DNA of 64,000 bases from Megalopta genalis (GCF_051020955.1 NW_027477022.1:1-64000); one strand, 5' to 3'; shown: positions 1-12,612, numbered from the stretch's first letter. A program made the numbers and translations. The notes: generated from the letters alone by a model not told the origin.

Positions 1-1132
1 TTTCGCGTGGATCTAAAGCTAAATCGTGTAATTCGCATGAATGTGAAGCTAAACTGTTCATTTCGTATGAATTTGAAGCTAAATCGTTTGTTTAAATTCG
101 CTATTTTGCCCGAATTTGTATCCAAATCGTGTGTTTCGCGTTATATTGAAGGTAAATCGTTTGTTTCGCGTGGATCTAAAGCTAAATCGTGTAATTCGCA
201 TGATTTGAAGCTAAATTGTTCATTTCGCATGAATCTGAAGCTAAATTGTTCATTTCGCATGAATTTGAAGCAAAATCGTTTGTTTAAAATCGCTATTTTG
301 CACGAATTTGTATCCAAATCGTCTGTTTCGCGTTATATTGATGGTAAATCGTTTGTTTCGCGTGGATCTAAAGCTAAATCGTGTAATTCGCATGAATTTG
401 AAGCTAAATTGTTCATTTCGCATGAATTTGAAGCAAAATCGTTTGTTTAAAATCGTTATTTTGCACGAAATTGTATCCAAATCGTGTGTTTCGCGTTAAA
501 TTGAAGGTAAATCGTTTGTTTCGCGTGGATCTAAAGCTAAATCGTGTAATTCGCATGAATTTGAAGCTAAATTGTTCATTTCGTATGAATTTGAAGCTAA
601 ATCGTTTGTTTAAAATCGCTATTTCGCACGAATTTGAGTCAAAATCGTGTGTTTCGCATGAATTTGAAGTTAAATCGTTTGTTTCGCGTGGATCTAAAGC
701 TAAATCGTGTAATTCGCATGAATTTGAAGCTAAATTGTTCATTTCGCACGAATTTGAAGCAAAATCGTTTGTTTAAAATCGTTATTTTGCACGAAATTGT
801 ATCCAAATCGTGTGTTTCGCGTTATATTGAAGGTAAATCGTTTGTTTCGCGTGGATCTAAAGCTAAATCGTGTAATTCGCATGAATTTGAAGCTAAATTG
901 TTCATTTCGTATGAATTTGAAGCTAAATCGTTTGTTTAAAATCGCTATTTCGCACGAATTTGAGTCAAAATCGTGTGTTTCGCATGAATTTGAAGTTAAA
1001 TCGTTTGTTTCCAGTGGTTTTAAAGCTAAATCGTGTAATTCGCGTGAATTTGAAGTTAATTCGTTCATTTCGCATGAATCTGAAGCTAAATTGTTCATTT
1101 CGCATGAATTTGAAGCAAAATCGTTTGTTTAA

Positions 1133-2586
1133 AATCGCTATTTTGCACGAAATTGTATCCAAATCGTGTGTTTCGCGTTATATTGAAGGTAAATCGTTTG
1201 TTTCGCGTGGATCTAAAGCTAAATCGTGTAATTCGCATGAATTTGAAGCTAAATTGTTCATTTCGTATGAATTTGAAGCTAAATCGTTTGTTTAAAATCG
1301 CTATTTCGCACGAAATTGAGTCGAAATCGTGTGTTTCGCATGAATTTGAAGTTAAATCGTTTGTTTCCAGTGGTTTTAAAGCTAAATCGTGTAATTCGCG
1401 TGAATTTGAAGTTAATTCGTTCATTTCGCATGAATCTGAAGCTAAATTGTTCATTTCGCATGAATTTGAAGCAAAATCGTTTGTTTAAAATCGCTATTTT
1501 GCACGAATTTGTATCCAAATCGTCTGTTTCGCGTTATATTGAAGGTAAATCGTTTGTTTCGCGTGGATCTAAAGCTAAATCGTGTAATTCGCATGAATTT
1601 GAAGCTAAATTGTTCATTTCGCATGAATTTGAAGCAAAATCGTTTGTTTAAAATCGTTATTTTGCACGAAATTGTACCCAAATCGTGTGTTTCGCGTTAT
1701 ATTGAAGGTAAATCGTTTGTTTCGCGTGGATCTAAAGCTAAATCGTGTAATTCGCATGAATTTGAAGCTAAATTGTTCATTTCGTATGAATTTGAAGCTA
1801 AATCGTTTGTTTAAAATCGCTATTTCGCACGAATTTGAGTCGAAATCGTGTGTTTCGCATGAATTTGAGGTTAAATCGTGTGTTTCGCATGAATTTGAAG
1901 TTAAATCGTGTGTTTCTCATGAATTTGAAGTTAAATCGTTTGTTTCCAGTGGTTTTAAAGCTAAATCGTGTAATTCGCGTGAATTTGAAGTTAATTCGTT
2001 CATTTCGCATGAATCTGAAGCTAAATTGTTCATTCCGCATGAATTTGAAGCAAAATCGTTTGTTTAAAATCGCTATTTTGCACGAATTTGTATCCAAATC
2101 GTCTGTTTCGCGTTATATTGAAGGTAAATCGTTTGTTTCGCGTGGATCTAAAGCTAAATCGTGTAATTCGCATGAATTTGAAGCTAAATTGTTCATTTCG
2201 CATGAATTTGAAGCAAAATCGTTTGTTTAAAATCGTTATTTTGCACGAAATTGTATCCAAATCGTGTGTTTCGCGTTATATTGAAGGTAAATCGTTTGTT
2301 TCGCGTGGATCTAAAGCTAAATCGTGTAATTCGCATGAATTTGAAGCTAAATTGTTCATTTCGTATGAATTTGAAGCTAAATCGTTTGTTTAAAATCGCT
2401 ATTTCGCACGAATTTGAGTCGAAATCGTGTGTTTCGCATGAATTTGAAGTTAAATCGTTTGTTTCCAGTGGTTTTAAAGCTAAATCGTGTAATTCGCGTG
2501 AATTTGAAGTTAATTCGTTCATTTCGCATGAATCTGAAGCTAAATTGTTCATTTCGCATGAATTTGAAGCAAAATCGTTTGTTTAA
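1133..2586 (+). repeat. Copy 1 of a duplicated block in subfamily 1 (offset about 1,780 bp)
   Basis: The order of unit lengths 163-193-163-163-253-163-163-193 and several private variants recur 1,780 bp downstream. Shared marks include 'cacgaaattgagtcg' near 1310 and the rare 'attgtacccaaatcg' near 1673. Boundaries are taken from where the unit-length order stops agreeing and are good to about one monomer. Confidence 0.8.
2041..2083 (+). repeat. Representative 43-bp monomer with 13-bp internal duplication
   Basis: This is one example of about 50. The monomer begins normally with 'gaatttgaagca', continues 'aaatcgtttgttt' (13 bases), and then restarts with 'aaaatcgctattttgcac' instead of finishing with 'cgcat'. 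The 13 extra bases correspond to a repeat of monomer positions 13-25, so an internal duplication is the simplest origin. Because 13 is not a multiple of 3, every copy shifts all reading frames by +1 and, in one phase, adds the TAA in 'gtttaa'. Variants end 'gcccg' or 'tttcgcacg'. Confidence 0.9.
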
Positions 2587-2912
2587 AATCGCTATTTTGC
2601 CCGAATTTGTATCCAAATCGTGTGTTTCGCGTTATATTGAAGGTAAATCGTTTGTTTCGCGTGGATCTAAAGCTAAATCGTGTAATTCGCATGAATTTGA
2701 AGCTAAATTGTTCATTTCGCATGAATTTGAAGCTAAATCGTTTGTTTAAAATCGCTATTTTGCACGAATTTGTATCCAAATCGTCTGTTTCGCGTTATAT
2801 TGAAGGTAAATCGTTTGTTTCGCGTGGATCTAAAGCTAAATCGTGTAATTCGCATGAATTTGAAGCTAAATTGTTCATTTCGCATGAATTTGAAGCAAAA
2901 TCGTTTGTTTAA

Positions 2913-4365
2913 AATCGTTATTTTGCACGAAATTGTATCCAAATCGTGTGTTTCGCGTTATATTGAAGGTAAATCGTTTGTTTCGCGTGGATCTAAAGCT
3001 AAATCGTGTAATTCGCATGAATTTGAAGCTAAATTGTTCATTTCGTATGTATTTGAAGCTAAATCGTTTGTTTAAAATCGCTATTTCGCACGAAATTGAG
3101 TCGAAATCGTGTGTTTCGCATGAATTTGAAGTTAAATCGTTTGTTTCCAGTGGTTTTAAAGCTAAATCGTGTAATTCGCGTGAATTTGAAGTTAATTCGT
3201 TCATTTCGCATGAATCTGAAGCTAAATTGTTCATTCCGCATGAATTTGAAGCAAAATCGTTTGTTTAAAATCGCTATTTTGCACGAATTTGTATCCAAAT
3301 CGTCTGTTTCGCGTTATATTGAAGGTAAATCGTTTGTTTCGCGTGGATCTAAAGCTAAATCGTGTAATTCGCATGAATTTGAAGCTAAATTGTTCATTTC
3401 GCATGAATTTGAAGCAAAATCGTTTGTTTAAAATCGTTATTTTGCACGAAATTGTACCCAAATCGTGTGTTTCGCGTTATATTGAAGGTAAATCGTTTGT
3501 TTCGCGTGGATCTAAAGCTAAATCGTGTAATTCGCATGAATTTGAAGCTAAATTGTTCATTTCGTATGAATTTGAAGCTAAATCGTTTGTTTAAAATCGC
3601 TATTTCGCACGAATTTGAGTCGAAATCGTGTGTTTCGCATGAATTTGAGGTTAAATCGTGTGTTTCGCATGAATTTGAAGTTAAATCGTGTGTTTCTCAT
3701 GAATTTGAAGTTAAATCGTTTGTTTCAGTGGTTTTAAAGCTAAATCGTGTAATTCGCGTGAATTTGAAGTTAATTCGTTCATTTCGCATGAATCTGAAGC
3801 TAAATTGTTCATTACGCATGAATTTGAAGCAAAATCGTTTGTTTAAAATCGCTATTTTGCACGAATTTGTATCCAAATCGTCTGTTTCGCGTTATATTGA
3901 AGGTAAATCGTTTGTTTCGCGTGGATCTAAAGCTAAATCGTGTAATTCGCATGAATTTGAAGCTAAATTGTTCATTTCGCATGAATTTGAAGCAAAATCG
4001 TTTGTTTAAAATCGTTATTTTGCACGAAATTGTATCCAAATCGTGTGTTTCGCGTTATATTGAAGGTAAATCGTTTGTTTCGCGTGGATCTAAAGCTAAA
4101 TCGTGTAATTCGCATGAATTTGAAGCTAAATTGTTCATTTCGTATGAATTTGAAGCTAAATCGTTTGTTTAAAATCGCTATTTCGCACGAATTTGAGTCG
4201 AAATCGTGTGTTTCGCATGAATTTGAAGTTAAATCGTTTGTTTCCAGTGGTTTTAAATCTAAATCGTGTAATTCGCGTGAATTTGAAGTTAATTCGTTCA
4301 TTTCGCATGAATCTGAAGCTAAATTGTTCATTTCGCATGAATTTGAAGCAAAATCGTTTGTTTAA
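2913..4365 (+). repeat. Copy 2 of the duplicated block in subfamily 1
   Basis: This matches the block at 1133-2586 with the same unit order and the same private 'attgtacccaaatcg' variant (near 3453). It differs by a one-base deletion near 3726 ('gtttcagtgg' for 'gtttccagtgg'), which shortens the 253-bp unit to 252 bp and fuses two frames into an accidental 185-codon frame (3452-4009). The deletion must postdate the duplication or have been lost from the other copy. Confidence 0.8.
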
Positions 4366-7300
4366 AATCGCTATTTTGCACGAATTTGTATCCAAATCGT
4401 CTGTTTCGCGTTATATTGACGGTGAATCGTTTGTTTCGTGTGGATCTAAAGCTAAATCGTGTAATTCGCATGAATTTGAAGCTAAATTGTTCATTTCGCA
4501 TGAATTTGAAGCAAAATCGTTTGTTTAAAATCGCTATTTTGCACGAATTTGTATCCAAATCGTCTGTTTCGCGTTATATTGAAGGTAAATCGTTTGTTTC
4601 GCGTGGATCTAAAGCTAAATCGAGTAATTCGCATGAATTTGAAGCTAAATTGTTCATTTCGCATGAATTTGAAGCAAAATCGTTTGTTTAAAATCGTTAT
4701 ATTGCACGAATTTGTATCCAAATCGTGTGTTTCGCGTTATATTGAAGGTAAATCGTTTGTTTCGCGTGGATCTAAAGCTAAATCGTGTAATTCGCATCAA
4801 TTTGATGCTGAATTATTCATTTCGCATGAATTTGAAGCAAAATCGTTTGTTTAAAATCGTTATTTTGCACGAATTTGTATCCAAATCGTGTGTTTCGCGT
4901 TAAATTGAAGGTAAATCGTTTGTTTCGCGTGGATCTAAAGCTAAATCGTGTAATTCGCATGAATTTGAAGCTAAATTGTTCATTTCGTATGAATTTGAAG
5001 CTAAATCGTTTGTTTAAAATCGCTATTTCGCACGAATTTGAGTCAAAATCGTGTGTTTCGCATGAATTTGAAGTTAAATCGTGTGTTTCGCATGAATTTG
5101 AAGTTAAATCGTGTGTTTCTCATGAATTTGAAGTTAAATCGTTTGTTTCCAGTGGTTTTAAAGCTAAATCGAGTAATTCGCATGAATTTGAAGCTAAATT
5201 GTTCATTTCGCATGAATTTGAAGCTAAATCGTTTGTTTAAATTCGCTATTTTGCCCGAATTTGTATCCAAATCGTGTGTTTCGCGTTATATTGAAGGTAA
5301 ATCGTTTGTTTCGCGTGGATCTAAAGCTAAATCGTGTAATTCGCATGAATTTGAAGCTAAATTGTTCATTTCGTATGAATTTGAAGCTAAATCGTTTGTT
5401 TAAAATCGCTATTTCGCACGAATTTGAGTCAAAATCGTGTGTTTCGCATGAATTTGAAGTTAAATCGTGTGTTTCGCATGAATTTGAAGTTAAATCGTGT
5501 GTTTCTCATGAATTTGAAGTTAAATCGTTTGTTTCCAGTGGTTTTAAAGCTAAATCGTGTAATTTGCGTGAATTTGAAGTTAATTCGTTCATTTCGCATG
5601 AATCTGAAGCTAAATTGTTCATTTCGCATGAATTTGAAGCAAAATCGTTTGTTTAAAATCGCTATTTTGCACGAATTTGTATCCAAATCGTCTGTTTCGC
5701 GTTATATTGAAGGTAAATCGTTTGTTTCGCGTGGATCTAAAGCTAAATCGTGTAATTCGCATGAATTTGAAGCTAAATTGTTCATTTCGCATGAATTTGA
5801 AGCAAAATCGTTGGTTTAAAATCGTTATTTTGCACGAAATTGTATCCAAATCGTGTGTTTCGCGTTATATTGAAGGTAAATCGTTTGTTTCGCGTGGATC
5901 TAAAGCTAAATCGTGTAATTCGCATGAATTTGAAGCTAAATTATTCATTTCGCATGAATTTGAAGCAAAATCGTTTGTTTAAAATCGTTATTTTGCACGA
6001 ATTTGTATCCAAATCGGTGTGTTTCGCGTTAAATTGAAGGTAAATCGTTTGTTTCGCGTGGATGTAAAGCTAAATCGTGTAATTCGCATGAATTTGAAGC
6101 TAAATTGTTCATTTCGCATGAATTTGAAGCTAAATCGTTTGTTTAAAATCGCTATTTCGCACGAATTTGAGTCGAAATCGTGTGTTTCGCATGAATTTGA
6201 AGTTAAATCGTTTGTTTCCAGTGGTTTTAAAGCTAAATCGTGTAATTCGCTTGAATTTGAAGTTAATTCGTTCATTTCGCATGAATCTGAAGCTAAATTG
6301 TTCATTCCGCATGAATTTGAAGCAAAATCGTTTGTTTAAAATCGCTATTTTGCACGAATTTGTATCCAAATCGTCTGTTTCGCGTTATATTGAAGGTAAA
6401 TCGTTTGTTTCGCGTGGATCTAAAGCTAAATCGTGTAATTCGCATCAATTTGATGCTGAATTATTCATTTCGCATGAATTTGAAGCAAAATCGTTTGTTT
6501 AAAATCGTTATTTTGCATGAATTTGTATCCAAATCGTGTGTTTCGCGTTATATTGAAGGTAAATCGTTTGTCTCGCGTGGATCTAAAGCTAAATCGTGTA
6601 ATTCGCATGAATTTGAAGCTGAATTATTCATTTCGCATGAATTTGAAGCAAAATCGTTTGTTTAAAATCGTTATTTTGCACGAATTTGTATCCAAATCGT
6701 GTGTTTCGCGTTAAATTGAAGGTAAATCGTTTGTTTCGCGTGGATCTAAAGCTAAATCGTGTAATTCGCATGAATTTGAAGCTAAATTGTTCATTTCGTA
6801 TGAATTTGACGCTAAATCGTTTGTTTAAAATCGCTATTTTGCACGAAATTGTATCCAAATCGTGTGTTTCGCGTTATATTGAAGGTAAATCGTTTGTTTC
6901 GCGTGGATCTAAAGCTAAATCGTGTAATTCGCACGAATTTGAAGCTAAATTGTTCATTTCGTATGAATTTGAAGCTAAATCATTTGTTTAAAATCGCTAT
7001 TTCGCACAAATTTGAGTCAAAATCGTGTGTTTCGCATGAATTTGAAGTTAAATCGTTTGTTTCCAGTGGTTTTAAAGCTAAATCGTGTAATTCGCGTGAA
7101 TTTGAAGCTAAATTGTTCATTTCGTATGAATTTGAAGCTAAATCGTTTGTTTAAAATCGCTATTTCGCACGAATTTGAGTCAAAATCGTGTGTTTCGCAT
7201 GAATTTGAAGTTAAATCGTGTGTTTCGCATGAATTTGAAGTTTAAATCGTTTGTTTCCAGTGGTTTTAAAGCTAAATCGTGTAATTCGCGTGAATTTGAA

Positions 7301-8998
7301 GTTAATTCGTTCATTTCGCATGAATCTGAAGCTAAATTGTTCATTTCGCATGAATTTGAAGCAAAATCGTTTGTTTAAATTCGCTATTTTGCCCGAATTT
7401 GAATCCAAATCGTGTGTTTCGCGTTATATTGAAGGTAAATCGTTTGTTTCGCATGGATCTAAAGCTAAATCGTGTAATTCGCATGAATTTGAAGCTAAAT
7501 TGTTCATTTCGCATGAATTTGAGTCAAAATCGTGTGTTTCGCATGAATTTGAAGTTAAATCGTTTGTTTCCAGTGGTTATAAAGCTAAATCGTGTAATTC
7601 GCGTGAATTTGAAGTTAATTCGTTCATTTCGCATGAATCTGAAGCTAAATTGTTCATTTCGCATGAATTTGAAGCAAAATCGTTTGTTTAAAATCGCTAT
7701 TTTGCACGAATTTGTATCGAAATCGTCTGTTTAGCGTTATATTGAAGGTAAATCATTTGTTTCGCGTGGATCTAAAGCTAAATCGTGTAATTCGCATGAA
7801 TTTGAAGCTAAATTGTTCATTTCGCATGAATTTGAAGCAAAATCGTTTGTTTAAAATCGTTATTTTGCACGAAATTGTATCCAAATCATGTGTTTCGCGT
7901 TATATTGAAGGTAAATCGTTTGTTTCGCGTGGATCTAAAGCTAAATCGTGTAATTCGCATGAATTTGAAGCTAAATTGTTCATTTCGTATGAATTTGAAG
8001 CTAAATCGTTTGTTTAAAATCGCTATTTCGCACGAATTTGAGTCAAAATCGTGTGTTTCGCATGAATTTGAAGTTAAATCGTGTGTATCGCATGAATTTG
8101 AAGTTAAATCGTTTGTTTCCAGTGGTTTTAAAGCTAAATCGTGTAATTCGCGTGAATTTGAAGTTAATTCGTTCATTTCGCATGAATCTGAAGCTAAATA
8201 GTTCATTTCGCATGAATTTGAAGCAAAATCGTTTGTTTAAAATCGCTATTTTGCACGAATTTGTATCCAAATCGTCTGTTTCGCGTTATATTGAAGGTAA
8301 ATCGTTTGTTTCGCGTGGATTTAAAGCTAAATCGTGTAATTCGCATGAATTTGAAGCTAAACTGTTCATTTCGTATGAATTTGAAGCTAAATCGTTTGTT
8401 TAAATTCGCTATTTTGCCCGAATTTGTATCCAAATCGTGTGTTTCGCGTTATATTGAAGGTAAATCGTTTGTTTCGCGTGGATCTAAAGCTAAATCGTGT
8501 AATTCGCATGAATTTGAAGCTAAATTGTTCATTTCGCATGAATTTGAAGCTAAATCGTTTGTTTAAAATCGCTATTTCGCACGAATTTGAGTCGAAATCG
8601 TGTGTTTCGCATGAATTTGAAGTTAAATCGTTTGTTTCCAGTGGTTTTAAAGCTAAATCGTGTAATTCGCGTGAATTTGAAATTAATTCGATCATTTCGC
8701 ATGAATCTGAAGCTAAATTGTTCATTTCGCATGAATTTGAAGCAAAATCGTTTGTTTAAAATCGCTATTTTGCACGAATTTGTATCCAAATCGTCTGTTT
8801 CGCGTTATATTGAAGGTAAATCGTTTGTTTCGCGTGGATCTAAAGCTAAATCGTGTAATTCGCATGAATTTGAAGCTAAATTGTTCATTTCGCATGAATT
8901 TGAAGCAAAATCGTTTGTTTAAAATCGCTATTTTGCACGAATTTGTATCCAAATCGTCTGTTTCGTGTTATATTGAAGGTAAATCGTTTGTTTCGCGT

Positions 8999-9050
8999 GA
9001 ATTGAAAGCTAATCCGTGTATTTCGCATGGATTTAAAGCTAAATGATGTG
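8999..9050 (+). repeat. Junction between subfamily 1 and subfamily 2
   Basis: The last subfamily 1 monomer, ending 'tttcgtttcgcg'-like at about 8998, is followed by 'tgaattgaaagctaatccg' and then 'ggatttaaagctaaatgatg', the first monomer with subfamily 2 features. The 30-bp register is kept through the switch. No foreign sequence, target-site duplication or microsatellite lies at the join, so it looks like exchange between related arrays or divergence of neighbouring segments rather than an insertion. Confidence 0.8.
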
Positions 9051-10560
9051 TATCGCATGGATTTTGAAGCTAACTCGCTTGATTCGTCTGCATTTGAAGC
9101 TATATCACTTATATCCCAAGTGTTTGATGCTGAATCATTTGTTTCGCATGGATTTGACGCTAAACCTTCTATTTCGCATGGATTGAAAGCTAAATGATGT
9201 GAATCGCATGGATTTTGAAGCTAACTCGCTTGATTCGTCTGCATTTGAAGCTATATCACTTATATCCCAAGTGTTTGATGCTGAATCATTTGTCTCGCAT
9301 GGATTTGACGCTAAACCTTCTACATCGCATTGATTTGAAGTTAAATCATGTGTTTCGCTTGGATTTGAAGCGAATCCTTCTACATCGAATTGATTTGAAG
9401 ATAAATCATGTGTTTCGCTTGGATTTGAAGCTAAACCTTCTATTTCGCATGGATTGAAAGCTAAATGATGTGAATCGCATGGATTTTGAAGCTAACTCGC
9501 TTGATTCGTCTGCATTTGAAGCTATATCACTTATATCCCAAGTGTTTGATGCTGAATCATTTGTTTCGCATGGATTTGACGCTAAACCTTCTACATCGCA
9601 TTGATTTGAAGTTAAATCATGTGTTTCGCTTGGATTTGAAGCGAATCCTTCTACATCGAATTGATTTGAAGATAAATCATGTGTTTTGCATGGATTTCAT
9701 GCTAACTCGTTCGTTTCGCCTGCATTTGATGCTATATCACTTATATCGCAAGTATCTGTAGCTAAATCATTTGTTTCGCATGGATTTGAAGCTAAACCTT
9801 CTACATCGTATTGATTTGAAGCTAACTCATTTGTTTCGCATGGATTTGAAGCTAAACATTCTACATCGGATGGATTTGAAGCTAAGCCTTCTATTTCGCA
9901 TGGATTTAACGATAAATGATGTGTATCGCATGGATATTGAAGCTAACTCGTTTGATTCGTCTGCATTTGATGCTATATCACTTATATCACAAGTGTTTGA
10001 TGCTAAATCATTTGTTTCTCATGGATTTGAAGCTAAACCTTCTACATCGTTTTGATTTGAAGCCAACTCATTTGTTTCGCATGGATTTGATGCTAAACAT
10101 TCTACATCGCATGGATTTGAAGCTAAGCCTTCTATTTCGCATGGATTTAACGATAAATGATGTGTATCGCATGGATATTGAAGCTAACTCGTTTGATTCG
10201 TCTGCATTTGAAGCTATATCACTTATACCCCAAGTGTTTGATGCTAAATCATTTTTTTCTCATGGATTTGAGGCTAAACCTTCTACATCGTATTGATTTT
10301 AAGCTAAATCATGTGTTTCGCTTCGATTTGATGCTAAACCTTCTACATCGTATCGATTTGAAGCAAAATGATATGTATCGCATGGCTTTTGTAGCTACCC
10401 CGTTTGAATCGTCTGCATTTCCAGCTACATCACTTATTTCCGAAGTGTTTGAAGCTCAATCATTTCTTCCGCATCGATTTGAAGCTATGCCTTCTACTTC
10501 GCATTGATTTGAAGCTAAATCATTTGTGTTGCATGGATTTGAAGCATAACCTTCTACATC
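9051..10560 (+). repeat. Subfamily 2 segment with short repeats of 151, 271, 451 and 241 bp
   Basis: The phrase 'aaatgatgtg' followed by a 31-bp 'ggattttgaagctaactcg' or 'ggatattgaagctaactcg' monomer recurs at about 9041, 9192, 9463, 9914 and 10155. Spacings are 151, 271, 451 and 241 bp, each a multiple of 30 plus the one extra base of the 31-bp monomer or its derivative. The 9192-9462 and 9463-9733 copies are the closest to each other. Confidence 0.8.
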
Positions 10561-11190
10561 GCATTGATTTGAAGCATATCGTGTGATTCGCTTGGATTTG
10601 ATGCTAACTCGTTTGTTTCGCCTGCATTTGATGCTATATCACTTATATCACAAGTGTTGGATGCTAAATCTTTTGTTTCGCATGGATTTGAATCTAAACC
10701 TTCTACATCGCATTGATTTGAAGCTAAATCATGTGTTTCGCTTGAATTTGAAGCTATACCTTCTACATCGCTTTGATTTGAAGCTAAATCATGTGTTTTG
10801 CATGGATTTGATGCTAACTCGTTTGTTTCCCCTGCATTTGAAGCTATTTCAGTTATATCGCAATTATCTGATGCTAAATCATTTGTTTCGCATGGATTTG
10901 AAGCTAAACCTTCTACATCGCATTGATTTGAAGTTAAATCATTTGTTTCGCATGGATTTGAAGCTAAACCTTCTACATCGTATCGATTTGAAGCTAAATG
11001 ATATGTATCGCATGGATTTTGAAGCTATCCCGTTTGATTCGCATGCAGTTGAAGCTATATCACCTATATCCGAAGTGTTTGTAGCTCAATCATTTGTTCG
11101 GCATCGATTTGAAGCTATGCCTTCTACTTCGCATTGATTTGAAGCTAAATCATTTGTGTCGCATGGATTTAAAGCTAAACATTCAACATC
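10561..11190 (+). repeat. 630-bp higher-order repeat, copy 1
   Basis: Twenty-one monomers, beginning 'gcattgatttgaagcatatc', are repeated 630 bp downstream. Both copies keep the same 184-codon forward frame. Similarity continues a little upstream of 10561 in weaker form, so the exact left edge is uncertain by a few monomers. Confidence 0.88.
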
Positions 11191-11820
11191 GCATTGATTT
11201 GAAGCATATCGTGTGATTCGCTTGGATTTGATGCTAACTCGTTTGTTTCGCCTGCATTTGATGCTATATCACTTATATCACAAGTGTTTGATGCTAAATC
11301 TTTTGTTTCGCATGGATTTGAATCTAAACCTTCTACATCGCATTGATTTGAAGCTAAATCATGTGTTTCGCTTGAATTTGAAGCTATACCTTCTACATCG
11401 CTTTGATTTGAAGCTAAATCATGTGTTTTGCATGGACTTGATGCTAACTCGTTTGTTTCCCCTGCATTTGAAGCTATTTCAGTTATATCGCAATTATCTG
11501 ATGCTAAATCATTTGTTTCGCATGGATTTGAAGCTAAACCTTCTACATCGCATTGATTTGAAGTTAAATCATTTGTTTCGCATGGATTTGAAGCTAAACC
11601 TTCTACATCGTATCGATTTGAAGCTAAATGATATGTATCGCATGGATTTTGAAGCTATCCAGTTTGATTCGCATGCAGTTGAAGCTATATCACCTATATC
11701 CGAAGTGTTTGTAGCTCAATCATTTGTTCCGCATCGATTTGAAGCTATGCCTTCTACTTCGCATTGATTTGAAGCTAAATCATTTGTGTCGCATGGATTT
11801 AAAGCTAAACATTCAACATC
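11191..11820 (+). repeat. 630-bp higher-order repeat, copy 2
   Basis: This matches 10561-11190 with only a handful of differences seen by eye, for example 'ggacttgatgct' for 'ggatttgatgct' near 11434 and 'tccagtttg' for 'tcccgtttg' near 11658. A third copy begins at 11821 but diverges after 'cttgcatttgaagc'. Related versions of the same unit occur near 24120-25040 and 26500-26960. Confidence 0.88.
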
Positions 11821-12612
11821 GCATTGATTTGAAGCATATCGTGTGATTCGCTTGCATTTGAAGCTAACTCGTTTGTTTCGCCTGCATTTGATGCTATAAC
11901 ACTTATATCACATGTGTTTGATGCTAAATCATTTGTTTCGCATGGATTTGAAGCTAAACCTTCTACATCGCATTGATTTGAAGCTAAATCATGTGTTTTG
12001 CATGGATTTGATGCTAACTCGTTTGTTTCCCCTTTATTTGAAGCTAAATCAGTTATATCGCAAGTATCTGATGCTAAATCATTTGTTTCGCATTGATTTG
12101 AAGCTAAACCTTCCACATCGCATTGATTTGAAGCTAAATCATGTGTTTTGCATGGATTTTATATTAACTCGTTTGTTTCCCCTGCATTTGAGGCTACATC
12201 AGTTATATCGCAAGTATCTGATGCTAAATCATTTGTTTCGCATGAATTTGAAGCTAAACCTTCTTCTATATCGCATTCATTTGGAGCTAAATTATGTGTT
12301 CCGCTTGGATTTGAAGCTATACCTTCTACATCGCTTTGATTTGAAGCTAAATCATGTGTTTTGCATGGATTTGATGCTAACTCATTTGTTTCCCCTGCAT
12401 TTGAAGCAATATCAGTTATATCCCAAGTATCTGATGCTAAATCATTTGTTTCGCATGGATTTGAAGCTAAACCTACTACATCGTATTGATTTGAAGCGAA
12501 ATCATGTGTTTTGCATGGATTTTATGCTAACTCGTTTGTTTCCCCTGCATTTGAAGCTATATCAGTTATATCGCAAGTATCTGATGCTAAATCATTTGTT
12601 TCGCATGAATTT
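11821..12612 (+). repeat. Subfamily 2 segment carrying the 33-bp E monomer
   Basis: This segment contains a distinctive E monomer with an extra 'ttc' ('aaaccttcttctatatcg') near 12258, followed by 'cattcatttggagct'. The 3-bp addition keeps the frame. The same marker recurs near 14532, 17255, 20249 and 25468 with the same flanks, so these five places share a recent ancestor. Confidence 0.8.

Larger units (their letters stand above)
1..8998 (+). repeat. Subfamily 1 array, units of n x 30 + 13 bp
   Basis: Monomers here carry 'aaatcgtttgtttcgcat' or close variants ('aaatcgtgtaattcgcat', 'aaattgttcatttcgcat'). Units end in a 43-bp monomer whose 'gtttaaaatcg' core can be located 50 times, the first ending near base 95 and the last near 8922. 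Spacing between these marks is almost always 163 (five monomers), 193 (six), 223 (seven), 253 (eight) or 313 bp (ten). Only four single-base departures were seen: deletions near 202 and 3726, insertions near 6016 and 7241. The standard 163-bp unit runs 'gaatttgtatcc...', 'tatattgaaggt...', 'ggatctaaagct...', 'gaatttgaagct...', then the 43-bp form. Larger units add 'gaagttaaatcg' and 'ccagtggttttaaagct' type monomers. Confidence 0.95.

Noticed and set aside
1..8998. Reassigned stop codons making subfamily 1 one long gene
   Set aside because: The 43-bp monomers change frame at every unit, so reading through TAA or TGA would not restore continuity.
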